Assembly (NCBI RefSeq): GCF_036924595.1
Contig: NZ_JAZHRV010000001.1
Location: forward strand, 4,898,001-4,962,000
DNA: 64,000 nt
Direction of reading: 5' to 3'
Origin: Bradyrhizobium algeriense
GTDB taxonomy: Bacteria; Pseudomonadota; Alphaproteobacteria; Rhizobiales; Xanthobacteraceae
In this document: positions 32,561 to 41,042 of the stretch, piece after piece
How positions within the stretch are numbered: the stretch's first letter is position 1
How the letters are laid out: each line of letters begins with the position of its first letter
Translations under genes and position numbers: made by a program
The notes under the pieces: generated by a model
What the model was told of the DNA's origin: nothing
What the model saw: the letters and a program-made list of their open reading frames with translations, nothing else
The model's database searches: none

Positions 32561-33748
32561 ATGCATCACCCTCGCAGAGAGCATTTCAGCCAGTCGACAC
32601 CTGTCCGCACTTTTGTCTTTGTGATTGGCACCCGGCCTGAAGTCATCAAGGTAGCCCCCATCATCCGCCGCCTGCGCGAAGCCGAATGGGCGACCGTTCG
32701 GATCGTAACGTCCGGCCAGCAGAGCGATCTCCTCGACAGCACCCTTGCCGAATTCGACCTCCGCCCGGACTTCTCCATCCCGCATCGAAGCAATTGTCGG
32801 ACGCCTGCGGTTCTCGCCAGCCTGCTCATTCGCCGCCTCGACAAATATTTCGGCGAAGTCCGGCCGGATTGCGTTCTGGCCCAGGGCGACACGACGACCG
32901 CCTATGCGTCGTCGATCGCGGCGTTCTACCGCAAGATCGCCTTTGTGCATGTCGAGGCCGGGCTGCGCACGCCAAGCCTTGACGCGCCCTTCCCCGAGGA
33001 ATTCCACCGCCGTTCGATCGCCGTATCCACGTCCCTTCACTGCGCCCCGACATCGGCCGCTGCGCAGAACCTGGCACGCGAGAACATTTCGCGGGAGAAG
33101 ATTATCGTTTCGGGAAACACGGTGATCGACTCGCTGCTCGAAGTCGCGGCCTCGAAACCGGCGCGGCCCGCCGAGTTTCCCAGGCTGCGGACCATCCTGC
33201 TCACAGCGCATCGGCGCGAGAATTTCGGCGCGCCGCTGCGGGATGCGTTTACCGCGATCAGGGCCTTCGTCGATCTCACCCCCGACATCGCGGTGTATTT
33301 TCCGGTTCATCCCAATCCAAATGCGCGCGAAACGGCCATCGAAATTCTTTCGGGACACCCCCGGATCAAGCTGGTCGATCCGCTGAGCTACCGCGACGTC
33401 GTCGCCGCGATACAGAATGCCTGGTGCGTGGTGACCGACAGCGGCGGCCTTCAGGAAGAGGCGCCTGCGCTCGGCAAGCCCGTTCTGGTGTTACGCGACG
33501 TGACCGAGCGGCCCGAGGCGGTGGCATCAGGGGTTGTCGAGTTGATCGGGACCTCCCGCGAGGCGGTATTCGGCGCCTTGTTCGAGTTGCACAAGAACCG
33601 CGCCAAATATGCCCGCATGGCCCGGCCGGTCTTTCCCTATGGCGATGGTCACGCCAGCAAGCGGATCGTCGAAGCTCTCTATCGGCGATACGTCCTGCCG
33701 CCGCAAATGCGCCCCGCCGAAATCATTCAGCTTCACCACGCGTCGTAA
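32561..33748 (+). CDS. wecB: UDP-N-acetylglucosamine 2-epimerase (non-hydrolysing)
   Basis: Interconverts UDP-GlcNAc and UDP-ManNAc. Family motifs are in order: FVIGTRPEVIKVAPIIRRL, QGDTTTAYAS, HVEAGLRT, PFPEEFHRRS, LLTAHRRENFG, and TDSGGLQEEAPALGKPVLVL, then RDVTERPEA. Length (395) is normal. The stop lies three bases before the nfrB-like gene, forming a two-gene operon. In E. coli WecB provides UDP-ManNAc for the NfrB-dependent glycan used by phage N4, which suggests the same pairing here. Confidence 0.92.
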   Translation: MHHPRREHFSQSTPVRTFVFVIGTRPEVIKVAPIIRRLREAEWATVRIVTSGQQSDLLDSTLAEFDLRPDFSIPHRSNCRTPAVLASLLIRRLDKYFGEVRPDCVLAQGDTTTAYASSIAAFYRKIAFVHVEAGLRTPSLDAPFPEEFHRRSIAVSTSLHCAPTSAAAQNLARENISREKIIVSGNTVIDSLLEVAASKPARPAEFPRLRTILLTAHRRENFGAPLRDAFTAIRAFVDLTPDIAVYFPVHPNPNARETAIEILSGHPRIKLVDPLSYRDVVAAIQNAWCVVTDSGGLQEEAPALGKPVLVLRDVTERPEAVASGVVELIGTSREAVFGALFELHKNRAKYARMARPVFPYGDGHASKRIVEALYRRYVLPPQMRPAEIIQLHHAS

Positions 33749-33751
33749 CTC

Positions 33752-35260
33752 ATGACACAAGCCCCCTCCTTCCTCTTTCAATATCTCTATGTCGTCGAGA
33801 TTCTGATGTTGATCGCCGGTGTGATCATCGCGATCTCCAGCATCGACGACCTCGTAGTCGACCTGCTGTACTGGAGCAGCAGGCTGATGGGCACGGCGGA
33901 CAGCAAGTCCAGGGAATTGCCGAGCGTGGAGATCCTTGAGCAACTGCCCGAGCGCCCCATCGCCATCATGGTGCCGTGCTGGAAGGAGCACGACGTCATT
34001 TTTTCGATGCTCTCATCGAACTCCCGGCTCGTGCGCTACGCGCACGCGCATTACTTCGTCGGCGTCTATCTGAACGATCCCCTGACCCAGGCCGAGGTGC
34101 GCAAGGCGCAGGGGCTGTACAAGAACATCCATATGGTGCTGGTCCCGCATGACGGCCCGACCAGCAAGGCCGACTGCCTGAACCAGACCATTTCCGACAT
34201 CTTCATGTTCGAGGCCGAGCAAAACATCCAGTTTGCGGGAATCGTGATGCACGATTCCGAGGACCTCATTCATCCGCTGGAGCTCAAGCTCTTCAACAAG
34301 CTGGTCGACATCTACGACTTCATTCAGTTGCCGGTTTACTCGTTCTCCCGGCCGATCACTTCGATGATCGCGGGCCTCTACATGGATGAGTTCGCCGAGA
34401 TGCACACCAAGGACCTCGAGGTCCGGCAGCGGATCAGCGGCGTCATTCCCTGCGCCGGCGTCTCCGCATGCTTCAGCCGGGAGGCGATCCAGCATCTCAA
34501 CGACCAGAACCACGGCGAGGCTTTCCGCACGTCATCGTTCACGGAAGACTATGACATCGCGTTTCGTGTCTCGGAGCTCGGGTTCAATTCCGCGTTTATC
34601 GCCTATCCGGCCAACTATGCGATCGACATCGACATCGACAGCGGTAACCCCGGCATTCTCCACCGGACCCTTCCGGTGGCGACCCGCGAGTTCTTTCCGT
34701 CAGGCCTCGAGGCCGCCTATCGCCAGCGCGCGCGCTGGCTGCTCGGCATCGTGTTCCAGGGCTCCCAGGAGCAAGGCTGGAAAGGCTCTCTCGGGACCAA
34801 GTACTTTCTGGCGCGAGATAGAAAGGGCGTGATCACCAGCCCTGCGGTCATGCTCGCCTATTTTGCGCTGGCCAATCTAACCGTGTTCGAATTCTATCGG
34901 GTGGTTTTCGATCCCGAAAAGCAGTTTGTTTATACCCTTCTGAATCAGAACTGGGCGGTCTGGATGTTTTTCGCAAACTTCCTGTTTCTGGTCTGGCGCC
35001 TGTTCAACCGAATGACGTTCACAGGCAAAATCTACAATGTGCGTCACGCCCTGATGGCCGCGCCGAGACTTGTCGTCGGCAATTTCGTCAACTTCTTCGC
35101 AACGTGGCGCGCCGTGCGGATCTATCTCAGTCACCGGATATCCGGCACCGCACTCGTTTGGGACAAGACGTCCCACTCCTACCCGGTTCACATGGGCGAC
35201 CTCACCCTGCCGCGAACGGTGGTGGCCGCCGATGGCGCGGGAGCCGCGGGGAACAGCTAG
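33752..35260 (+). CDS. nfrB: NfrB-like membrane glycosyltransferase
   Basis: A 502-residue inner-membrane family 2-type glycosyltransferase. After one N-terminal helix (LYVVEILMLIAGVIIAI) comes the catalytic domain: IAIMVPCWKEHDVI, VLVPHDGPTSKADCLN, HDSEDLIHP as the DxD-like site, TEDYDIAFRV and the QRARWLLGIVFQG motif. Two to four C-terminal helices follow. It matches the N-terminal part of phage N4 adsorption protein NfrB but lacks its C-terminal c-di-GMP-binding (MshEN-like) domain. No nfrA is present nearby. Confidence 0.85.
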   Translation: MTQAPSFLFQYLYVVEILMLIAGVIIAISSIDDLVVDLLYWSSRLMGTADSKSRELPSVEILEQLPERPIAIMVPCWKEHDVIFSMLSSNSRLVRYAHAHYFVGVYLNDPLTQAEVRKAQGLYKNIHMVLVPHDGPTSKADCLNQTISDIFMFEAEQNIQFAGIVMHDSEDLIHPLELKLFNKLVDIYDFIQLPVYSFSRPITSMIAGLYMDEFAEMHTKDLEVRQRISGVIPCAGVSACFSREAIQHLNDQNHGEAFRTSSFTEDYDIAFRVSELGFNSAFIAYPANYAIDIDIDSGNPGILHRTLPVATREFFPSGLEAAYRQRARWLLGIVFQGSQEQGWKGSLGTKYFLARDRKGVITSPAVMLAYFALANLTVFEFYRVVFDPEKQFVYTLLNQNWAVWMFFANFLFLVWRLFNRMTFTGKIYNVRHALMAAPRLVVGNFVNFFATWRAVRIYLSHRISGTALVWDKTSHSYPVHMGDLTLPRTVVAADGAGAAGNS

Positions 35261-35261
35261 A

Positions 35262-35567
35262 CTAGGCTGCCAGCAGAGGCTGGCCTTCGCGCTGCTGCCC
35301 AGCGGATGGGCTTGGGCCGAGGATGAGACGCGCGAACGAACGCGTTGCGAGGAAAGCCGCGCAGACCACGATCGCAGCGAGTTGGAGACCGGGGTAAAAA
35401 ATAATCGCCCCGAGAACGAGCCAGCCTGCCGCGATGGCCAGGAAGTCGCCCAGCCTTGAGCTCCTGCCGTGGGCGGCATCCAAACCCTGATCGAGCGCAT
35501 TCGCGATCGCATCGAAGCCGTCAATCGCATCCCTGCTTGTCGGGCCGGCCAGATCACGTGAAAGCAT
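35262..35567 (-). CDS. Small membrane protein, unknown
   Basis: About 101 residues. A soluble N-terminus (DAIDGFDAIANALDQGLDAA) precedes two close transmembrane helices (FLAIAAGWLVLGAIIFYPGL and LAAIVVCAAFLATRSFARLI). No family recognised. It converges on the nfrB-like gene with one base between the stops. Confidence 0.6.
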   Translation of the reverse strand: MLSRDLAGPTSRDAIDGFDAIANALDQGLDAAHGRSSRLGDFLAIAAGWLVLGAIIFYPGLQLAAIVVCAAFLATRSFARLILGPSPSAGQQREGQPLLAA

Positions 35568-35570
35568 CAA

Positions 35571-35948
35571 ACACCCCCAGGAGCCTCTCGCGGGCTCTGG
35601 GGCATTTGGCGGGAGGACTATTGCCCGCCGCTCAAACCGACCGTTACAGTTTTATCCATATGGCTCTTTTGCGCGCGAAGGGCGTTGCGCCTCCCGGGAC
35701 ATGAATAATTCCTGCCCAACGCATTCGTTAGGATTTGAATATTCGTCCATGAAAAGGAGAAACCAGGCCGAAGCTGAAGGCCGCGGCAAGAGGGCCCACG
35801 ATGCGGCGAGCATTGGCTTGCATCCGGGTCGGGCGACGGAATTACTATTAGTATTGATATCCCTTCCTTTTAATTGGCCTTGCTTTACTTAATTCGCGCA
35901 TTTAAATTACCGGCAATAATATTAACTATTCATTTTGGAAACCCGATA
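35571..35948. other. Intergenic stretch, no gene seen
   Basis: No supported gene. A GC hairpin (ccccaggagcc / ggctctgggg) lies near 35575-35605. The last 100 bases are AT-rich (attagtattgatatcccttc) and are a likely promoter for the following PEPxxWA gene. Confidence 0.45.
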
Positions 35949-36668
35949 ATGCGAAAATTTCTTGCCCCGCTCTGCGCGCTCGCTGCCCTTGTCGCCTTAA
36001 GCGATCACGCCAGTGCCGTGGTCGTCACGGCTTCCAGCGGCCCGTTCAGCGCCGGCAATAGCAACACCAACAACGACATTACGTTCGACAGCCTCGCCAC
36101 GCCGAACACGTTTGCCGGCACCAGCATCCAGTGGGGCGCTGCGCCGGCTTCGCTTGGCGGCATTAACTTCTCGGGTACGGCCATCATCGCCAGGAATACC
36201 GCGGGAACGGCGGCGGGTATCTCGGCGACGCCGGCGGGAGACACCACAAACTACATGTCCATTCTGGGTGGCAAATCCGAGACGCTGACGTTCTCGGGAA
36301 CCCAGAACAAGTTCGGTCTGTTTTGGGGATCGATCGATTCCTACAACAGCGTCGCATTCTATCTGGGAAGCAGCGCCACGCCGTTCCTGACGCTTTTTGG
36401 AAACAACCTCAACGCGGTGCCTGCGCTTGGATTTAACGGCGACCAGTCGGGCGCCCTGACGAACGCTTATGTCACGTTCACCGGCCTGAGCTTCGACAAG
36501 ATCGTTCTCGCATCGTCGAGCAATTCATTCGAATTCGACAACATCTCCTACGGCAATGTTGGACCCGTGCCGGAGCCGTCGACCTGGGCCATGATGCTGC
36601 TGGGCTTCGCCGGTATTGGCTTCGCATATCGTCACCGCCGATCCAGGCTTGCCGTCGCGGCAGCCTGA
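35949..36668 (+). CDS. PEPxxWA-CTERM domain secreted protein (copy 4)
   Basis: About 239 residues. Signal peptide FLAPLCALAALVALSDHASA, then a beta-rich body (TFDSLATPNTFAGTSIQWGA ... ETLTFSGTQNKFGLFWGSID) with no catalytic motif. The anchor is [20 protein letters not shown] then YRHRRSR. ATG 35949 follows GGAAACCCGATA; the longer upstream frame is not signal-like. It stands directly downstream of the wecB/nfrB-like pair and upstream of an H-NS-like gene. Confidence 0.9.
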   Translation: MRKFLAPLCALAALVALSDHASAVVVTASSGPFSAGNSNTNNDITFDSLATPNTFAGTSIQWGAAPASLGGINFSGTAIIARNTAGTAAGISATPAGDTTNYMSILGGKSETLTFSGTQNKFGLFWGSIDSYNSVAFYLGSSATPFLTLFGNNLNAVPALGFNGDQSGALTNAYVTFTGLSFDKIVLASSSNSFEFDNISYGNVGPVPEPSTWAMMLLGFAGIGFAYRHRRSRLAVAAA

Positions 36669-36694
36669 GCCCTGGCTGCCTGGTTTCTTGTTGA

Positions 36695-36720
36695 AGGGCC
36701 GCCTTAGGGCGGCTTTTCTT
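36695..36720 (+). terminator. Rho-independent terminator
   Basis: GCCGCC pairs with GGCGGC (36698-36703 and 36708-36713) with a TTTT run. It ends the PEPxxWA transcript. Confidence 0.75.
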
Positions 36721-36775
36721 TTAAAACGCTGGTTTGGTCACGAATTGATTCTTCACGCTCCTTGCTGGGGTCGGC

Positions 36776-37087
36776 ATGAAAGACAACAAACTAAAGCAAA
36801 TGTCGCTCGACGACCTCTGGGATCTGCACGAAAGAATCGGCGCGATCCTGAGTGACAAGATTGAGAGTGAGAAGAAGAAACTTGAACAGCAGCTCGATCA
36901 ACTAGCCCGCAGGGTTGCGGAATTATCGCCGCCAGGTCCCGAGCGCCGACCGTACCCGAAGGTAGAGGCGAAGTATCGAAACCCGGACAACCCGTCAGAG
37001 ACGTGGTCGGGACGAGGCAAAACCCCGCGCTGGCTAGCCAAACTGATTGCGGCTGGAAGGAAGCTCGATGAGTTCAGGATCCAATAG
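36776..37087 (+). CDS. H-NS family nucleoid-associated protein (copy 3)
   Basis: A 103-residue protein. KQMSLDDLWDLHERIGAIL and a Lys/Glu-rich coiled coil precede the DNA-binding segment VEAKYRNPDNPSETW, then SGRGKTPRWLAKLI. It is the shortest of the three copies. It is placed just behind a PEPxxWA gene, as copy 1 is next to another. GGGG upstream of the ATG serves as a ribosome-binding site. Confidence 0.88.
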   Translation: MKDNKLKQMSLDDLWDLHERIGAILSDKIESEKKKLEQQLDQLARRVAELSPPGPERRPYPKVEAKYRNPDNPSETWSGRGKTPRWLAKLIAAGRKLDEFRIQ

Positions 37088-37101
37088 TTGCTGCCACCTG
37101 C

Positions 37102-37165
37102 GATCCAAGACTTGCCGATCAGCAAGACTTGATCAGCAAGACTTGGCGATCAGTAAGGTTGACTG
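37102..37165 (+). repeat. Degenerate tandem repeat (gatcagcaagactt)
   Basis: Four imperfect units of about 14-17 bases (gatccaagacttgcc, gatcagcaagactt, gatcagcaagacttggc, gatcagtaaggttgac) lie head to tail behind the H-NS-like gene. Non-coding. Confidence 0.6.
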
Positions 37166-37260
37166 GTTAGGTTAAGTCGCAAGTTCAGTTGCAGCGTCCT
37201 CAAGCTGGGCTATTGATTGAGTACCGGACAATTTCCCCCAAGCGTCCGGGCCCACACCGG

Positions 37261-37304
37261 CGAAGCCGCCAGGCGCATATACTCCGCTTGGCGGCTTCGT
37301 TCTT
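37261..37304. terminator. Strong hairpin, probable terminator
   Basis: CGAAGCCGCC pairs perfectly with GGCGGCTTCG (37261-37270 and 37290-37299), followed by ttcttt. It probably ends transcription from the H-NS-like gene. Confidence 0.65.
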
Positions 37305-37329
37305 TGGATCGCCAGTGCGCCACACGTGG

Positions 37330-37416
37330 ATGAAAATAAACTACTTGATCGCTGTCGCGATCGGCATGGCCGGCTGGCTGTTTCTTATCGTCTGGATCGT
37401 GAGGCAGCTTATCTGA
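37330..37416 (+). CDS. Tiny single-helix membrane peptide
   Basis: A 28-residue frame, MKINYLIAVAIGMAGWLFLI then VWIVRQLI, which is almost entirely one transmembrane helix with a Lys at the start and an Arg near the end. The ribosome-binding site is weak. It resembles tiny membrane peptides annotated in Bradyrhizobium. Offered with low certainty. Confidence 0.35.
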   Translation: MKINYLIAVAIGMAGWLFLIVWIVRQLI

Positions 37417-37645
37417 TGGGTTTGGATCATCGCCGACTTGCAGATTGCGCGGCAACGCATAGCCGCCGGCATCTTCTCCCCGGAAACGGTACAACCTTTT
37501 CGATCATTCGGCTCCGAAGCGCCACAAAAGGCAAACGAATAATTCGTGTCTCGTCTTGACGCCGATCCGGCGTGCCACTCCTCGCAGCCTTGCTTATCTC
37601 GCTCGGACCTGACGTAAATGTGCAGCGCCCCAGGAGACCTCAAAG

Positions 37646-38456
37646 ATGTCCAATTCGAGAACCCCGTTTGTCGATCGCTTCGGTCCTGACGCTGCGGACG
37701 TGGAATTCGGCGGCGACGCCCCGTCTCTCCTTAGCCAGTTGGCAGCACGCGGCTCGGTACGAAAATTCCGGCCCGACACCGTTCCGTACCTGACCTTGCG
37801 GCGGCTATGTGCTCTGGCGCTATGCGCGCCGACCAAAAGCGATCTCCAGCAGCGCGACATCATCATCATCGACGCGCCGTCCCTGAAATCCCGGATCGGT
37901 GCGCTGCTGGCAGATGGACCGCTAGGCCAGAAATGGCTCGCAAACGTCCCGAACCTTCTCATCTTCTGCGGCAACAATCGAAGGCAGCGTCGAATCCACA
38001 CGTTGCGCGACAGACATTTCGCCAACGACCACCTCGATGCCTTCTTCAATGCCGCGGTCGATGCGGCGATTGCCCTGTCCGCGTTCGTGATCGCGGCCGA
38101 GGCGGAAGGCTTAGGCGTCTGTCCGATCAGCGCGGTCCGCATTCACTCGGACGCGTTGTCAGAGCTCCTGAAACTTCCCGACCATGTTTTCCCGGTAGCG
38201 GGCCTCGCCATGGGATATCCTGCCGAAGCGCCGCAGCTCAGCATGCGGCTTCCACTGTCCGTGACGGTGCATCACAACACATTTATATGATCGGCGGCGC
38301 GAGGCGGCCCAGCCTTATGCGGCTCAACGCTATGTCAGAGAGTTCGGCGTAGCCGAAACCTATGGCTGGTCGGAGGATAAAGCGCGGCAATATGCGCGCC
38401 CCGAGCGCGCGGACTTTGGCGCCTATGTGAGGCGCATCGGCTTCAGGCTGGACTGA
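37646..38456 (+). pseudogene. Nitroreductase family protein, frameshifted near the 3' end
   Basis: The first 214 codons encode an FMN-dependent nitroreductase-like protein (RGSVRKFRPDTVPYLTLRRL, LCALALCAPTKSDLQQRDII, and the C-terminal AEAEGLGVCPISAVR and VFPVAGLAMGYPAE). The frame ends at 38290 with HHNTFI. From about 38281 a second frame continues THLYDRRREAAQPYAAQRYV, REFGVAETYGWSEDKARQYA and RPERADFGAYVRRIGFRLD to 38456, the usual C-terminus of this family. A single frameshift therefore removes about 55 residues. The shortened protein might still fold. Confidence 0.75.
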
Positions 38457-38489
38457 TCGGTTCGAACGCGGCCGCCCCAGCGCGGGACA

Positions 38490-39551
38490 TCAGGTGAACA
38501 GATGAATCAAGCCGATGCTGATCGCAAGCAGAAGCATCAGCGACAGCGTCACGGCCGCCGTCACCCTGCCGCCGACGGTGGCGAGGACGCGAACGTCGAC
38601 GCCGAGGCCGAGTGCCGCCATCGACACGACCGTGAGAAAGCCGGTGATCGCCGTCAGCGGACCGATCACTGTTGCGGGTACGATATCGAGCGAGCGCAGA
38701 ACGGAGAGCGCGAGAAAGCCGAGGATGAACCAGGGCACCAGCCGGAAGAAGCCGACCGCAGCCTTGCCGCGCACGCCACCATGCAGGCGCGGGGCGAGCA
38801 GCGAAAGTCCCACCACGATCGGCCCCAGCATCAATACGCGCATCAATTTCACCAGCGTGCCGATCTGCGTGCTCACGAGCCCCGCCGGCACGGTTGCGGC
38901 GAGCACTTGCGGGACGGCGTAGACCGTGAGGCCGGCGAGAATTCCGTATTGCGTCGCGGACAATTGCAAGAGCGGAATGAGCAGCGGCAGCCCCAACACC
39001 ATCATCACACCGAGTATCGCGGTGAAGGAGATCGAGGATGCGATTTCGTCGCCATCGGCTCCGATGACCGGCGCGACCGCTGCAATCGCCGAATTGCCGC
39101 AGATCGAGTTGCCGCAGGCGATCAGGATCGAGAGCCGCGTCGACAGGCCGAGCATGCGGCCGACGCCGAAGCTGAGGCCCAGGGTCACAATCACAGTCGC
39201 GGCTATCGCGCCGAGCAAAGCAATGCCGGACGCCGCGATCGCGGCAAAGCTGATGGAGGCGCCGAGCAGCATCACGGCCACCTCGAGCAGCTGCTTGGCG
39301 CTAAAGGCGATGCCGGCCTGCCAGCGCTCGGGCGGATTCCAGAAACTGCGCACGGCCATGCCGAGCAGGATCGCCAGTACCAGCGCCTCCACATAGGGGT
39401 GCGCAAACAAGCTCCGTTCCGCGGCTTCGAGGGCGGCCGAGACGCCGGCGACGACGATGCAAAGGAGAACGCCGGGAATGAGCGCTGCAAGACGGCTGAC
39501 GCTGTTGGCCGGCCCATTTCCTGGGGCGGAAAATTCCTCGTCCTGCGGCAC
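38490..39551 (-). CDS. YeiH-family putative sulfate/sulfite exporter
   Basis: About 353 residues with ten or so transmembrane helices. Characteristic elements are KQLLEVAVMLLGASISFAAI, the CGNSICGNSAIAAVAPVIGA motif and GLTVYAVPQVLAATVPAG. YeiH proteins are linked to export of oxidised sulfur compounds such as taurine-derived sulfite. The start is GTG 39551, with GGGAGAAATTA directly upstream; longer frames run into the divergent lysR gene. The divergent LysR partner parallels E. coli yeiH/yeiE. Confidence 0.85.
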   Translation of the reverse strand: MPQDEEFSAPGNGPANSVSRLAALIPGVLLCIVVAGVSAALEAAERSLFAHPYVEALVLAILLGMAVRSFWNPPERWQAGIAFSAKQLLEVAVMLLGASISFAAIAASGIALLGAIAATVIVTLGLSFGVGRMLGLSTRLSILIACGNSICGNSAIAAVAPVIGADGDEIASSISFTAILGVMMVLGLPLLIPLLQLSATQYGILAGLTVYAVPQVLAATVPAGLVSTQIGTLVKLMRVLMLGPIVVGLSLLAPRLHGGVRGKAAVGFFRLVPWFILGFLALSVLRSLDIVPATVIGPLTAITGFLTVVSMAALGLGVDVRVLATVGGRVTAAVTLSLMLLLAISIGLIHLFT

Positions 39552-39636
39552 TAATTTCTCCCGGGGAGAAAAATCTATGCGCCAGAACGGGATAGTCGGG
39601 TAATATATTTTCGATCTGGCCCGATAAAGGGAAGTT
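39552..39636. promoter_or_regulatory. Divergent yeiH-like / lysR control region
   Basis: An 85-base spacer between two divergent genes. It holds an inverted repeat ttctccc-g-gggagaa (39556-39570) that includes the ribosome-binding site of the transporter gene, and an AT-rich core (gggtaatatattttcgatct). LysR proteins normally bind such shared regions; the exact operator is inferred. Confidence 0.5.
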
Positions 39637-40545
39637 ATGTCCTTAAACCTGCATTTGCTGCGCCTGTTCACGACGGTGGTGAGAACCGGAAGCTTCTCGC
39701 GCGCAGCCGACGCCCTCCATATCAGCCAGCCGGCGATCTCGAAGGGGGTGCGGGATTTCGAGCTTCAGGTCGGCTGTCGCCTGCTCGACCGGACCCCAAA
39801 GGGCGTGCGGCCGACGCGAGAGGGAAAGGCGCTGGTGCGGCATGCGGAGGCGCTGTTTGCGGCCGAGCGCGCAGCCGAGGACGAATTACTGTCGCTGCGC
39901 AATCTCGACAGCGGATCGCTGCGCATCGGCGCATCCACCACGATCGCGACCTACATGATATCGGACTATCTCGGAACGTTTCACCGAAAATATCCCGGGA
40001 TCGACCTGCATCTCATTATCGCGAATACCAGGGACATCGCCGATCTCATGCTGGCGCATGATATCGAAATCGCGCTGGTCGAAGGTCCGGTCGAAGATGA
40101 CGAGCTCGAAAGCCATGCCTGGCGCGCCGACGTGATGAGCCTGATCGTCGACGCACGGCACCGCTTCGCGGCGGCCGAGCGCGCCATCGACGGCGCGGCG
40201 CTTTGCGATGAAGTCCTGATTGTGCGAGAGCCCGGTTCCGGATCGCGCGAGGTGGTGGCGCAGGCGCTGGCTGCCGAGGGCATTGAACCCAGGCGCACGC
40301 TGGAGATCGGCAGCACCGAGGCGATCAAGCAGGCGGTAGCCGCCGGCCTCGGCGTCGCCATCGTCTCCAGCGCCACGATTTCCGATCAGGTCACGCTTGG
40401 CAGGCTCAAGGTCGTGCCGATGCGCGACCTGCAGATCGAGCGCACGCTGTGGCAATTGAAGGTACCCGGGCGAATAGAAATCCCTGCGGCGACCGCGTTC
40501 GAGCGGATGATCTGGCAGGACAAGCGCGTTGCGGAGATGGCTTAG
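39637..40545 (+). CDS. LysR-family transcriptional regulator
   Basis: A 302-residue regulator. The N-terminal winged helix-turn-helix is canonical: LHLLRLFTTVVRTGSFSRAA, DALHISQPAISKGVRDFE. The C-terminal substrate-binding domain (RIGASTTIATYMISDYLGTF ... EPGSGSREVVAQALAAEG ... VAAGLGVAIVSSATI) is full length. Divergence from a YeiH-type transporter suggests it controls that gene in response to a sulfur compound, as YeiE does. It overlaps the convergent small gene by four bases. Confidence 0.9.
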   Translation: MSLNLHLLRLFTTVVRTGSFSRAADALHISQPAISKGVRDFELQVGCRLLDRTPKGVRPTREGKALVRHAEALFAAERAAEDELLSLRNLDSGSLRIGASTTIATYMISDYLGTFHRKYPGIDLHLIIANTRDIADLMLAHDIEIALVEGPVEDDELESHAWRADVMSLIVDARHRFAAAERAIDGAALCDEVLIVREPGSGSREVVAQALAAEGIEPRRTLEIGSTEAIKQAVAAGLGVAIVSSATISDQVTLGRLKVVPMRDLQIERTLWQLKVPGRIEIPAATAFERMIWQDKRVAEMA

Positions 40546-40760
40546 AAAATCGCGGCCTTGACGAGCGCCGCAACGCGGCTGAAATCGTCAAAGACGCCCG
40601 GCTCGAAGAAGACGGCGCGGGCGATCACGATGGCCCCAACCAGCGACCAGAACAGACCGGTGCCGGCCCACAACAGATATTTGGACGCGCGCGAACGCGG
40701 CCCAGCTTCCCCTCCGGGCACCAGGCGCTCGCCAAACGGCTCGTATCTCAAGCGTTCCAT
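40542..40760 (-). CDS. Small membrane protein, unknown
   Basis: A 72-residue protein with one or two hydrophobic stretches (YLLWAGTGLFWSLVGAIVIA) and a C-terminal VFDDFSRVAALVKAAIF segment. The ATG at 40760 is preferred; the longer upstream frame is not protein-like. No family recognised. It converges on lysR with a four-base overlap of stop codons. Confidence 0.55.
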   Translation of the reverse strand: MERLRYEPFGERLVPGGEAGPRSRASKYLLWAGTGLFWSLVGAIVIARAVFFEPGVFDDFSRVAALVKAAIF

Positions 40761-41042
40761 TGCGCGACCAATCTCTTGATTTGCAAGGCAAATGTCGTCG
40801 TTTCCAGCCGATGGGGCAATGGAAGCGATTTGCTTTTTCAAACCATGGAATGGAAGCGTATTCCCGCCTGGACCGGTTGCGGAACGGCTTTCTTCTTTGC
40901 CGGCCTCGCCGCAGGTTCGGCGACTACGAAATCCAGGCAATCAGTGCAAATCTCGTGATGGTCGAAACGCTTCACGTCTCCGCTCGGCGCCGGCGGTCCG
41001 GCGGCTGCGCGGGCGACAATCTCAGGCGTTGGAAAGCCGGGG

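Noticed and set aside
37102..37165. CRISPR-like or iteron origin
   Set aside because: The units are degenerate and contiguous, and no replication or cas gene is nearby.
38502..39554. 350-codon open frame on the plus strand
   Set aside because: It is antisense to the YeiH-type transporter and extremely His/Arg/Asp-rich.
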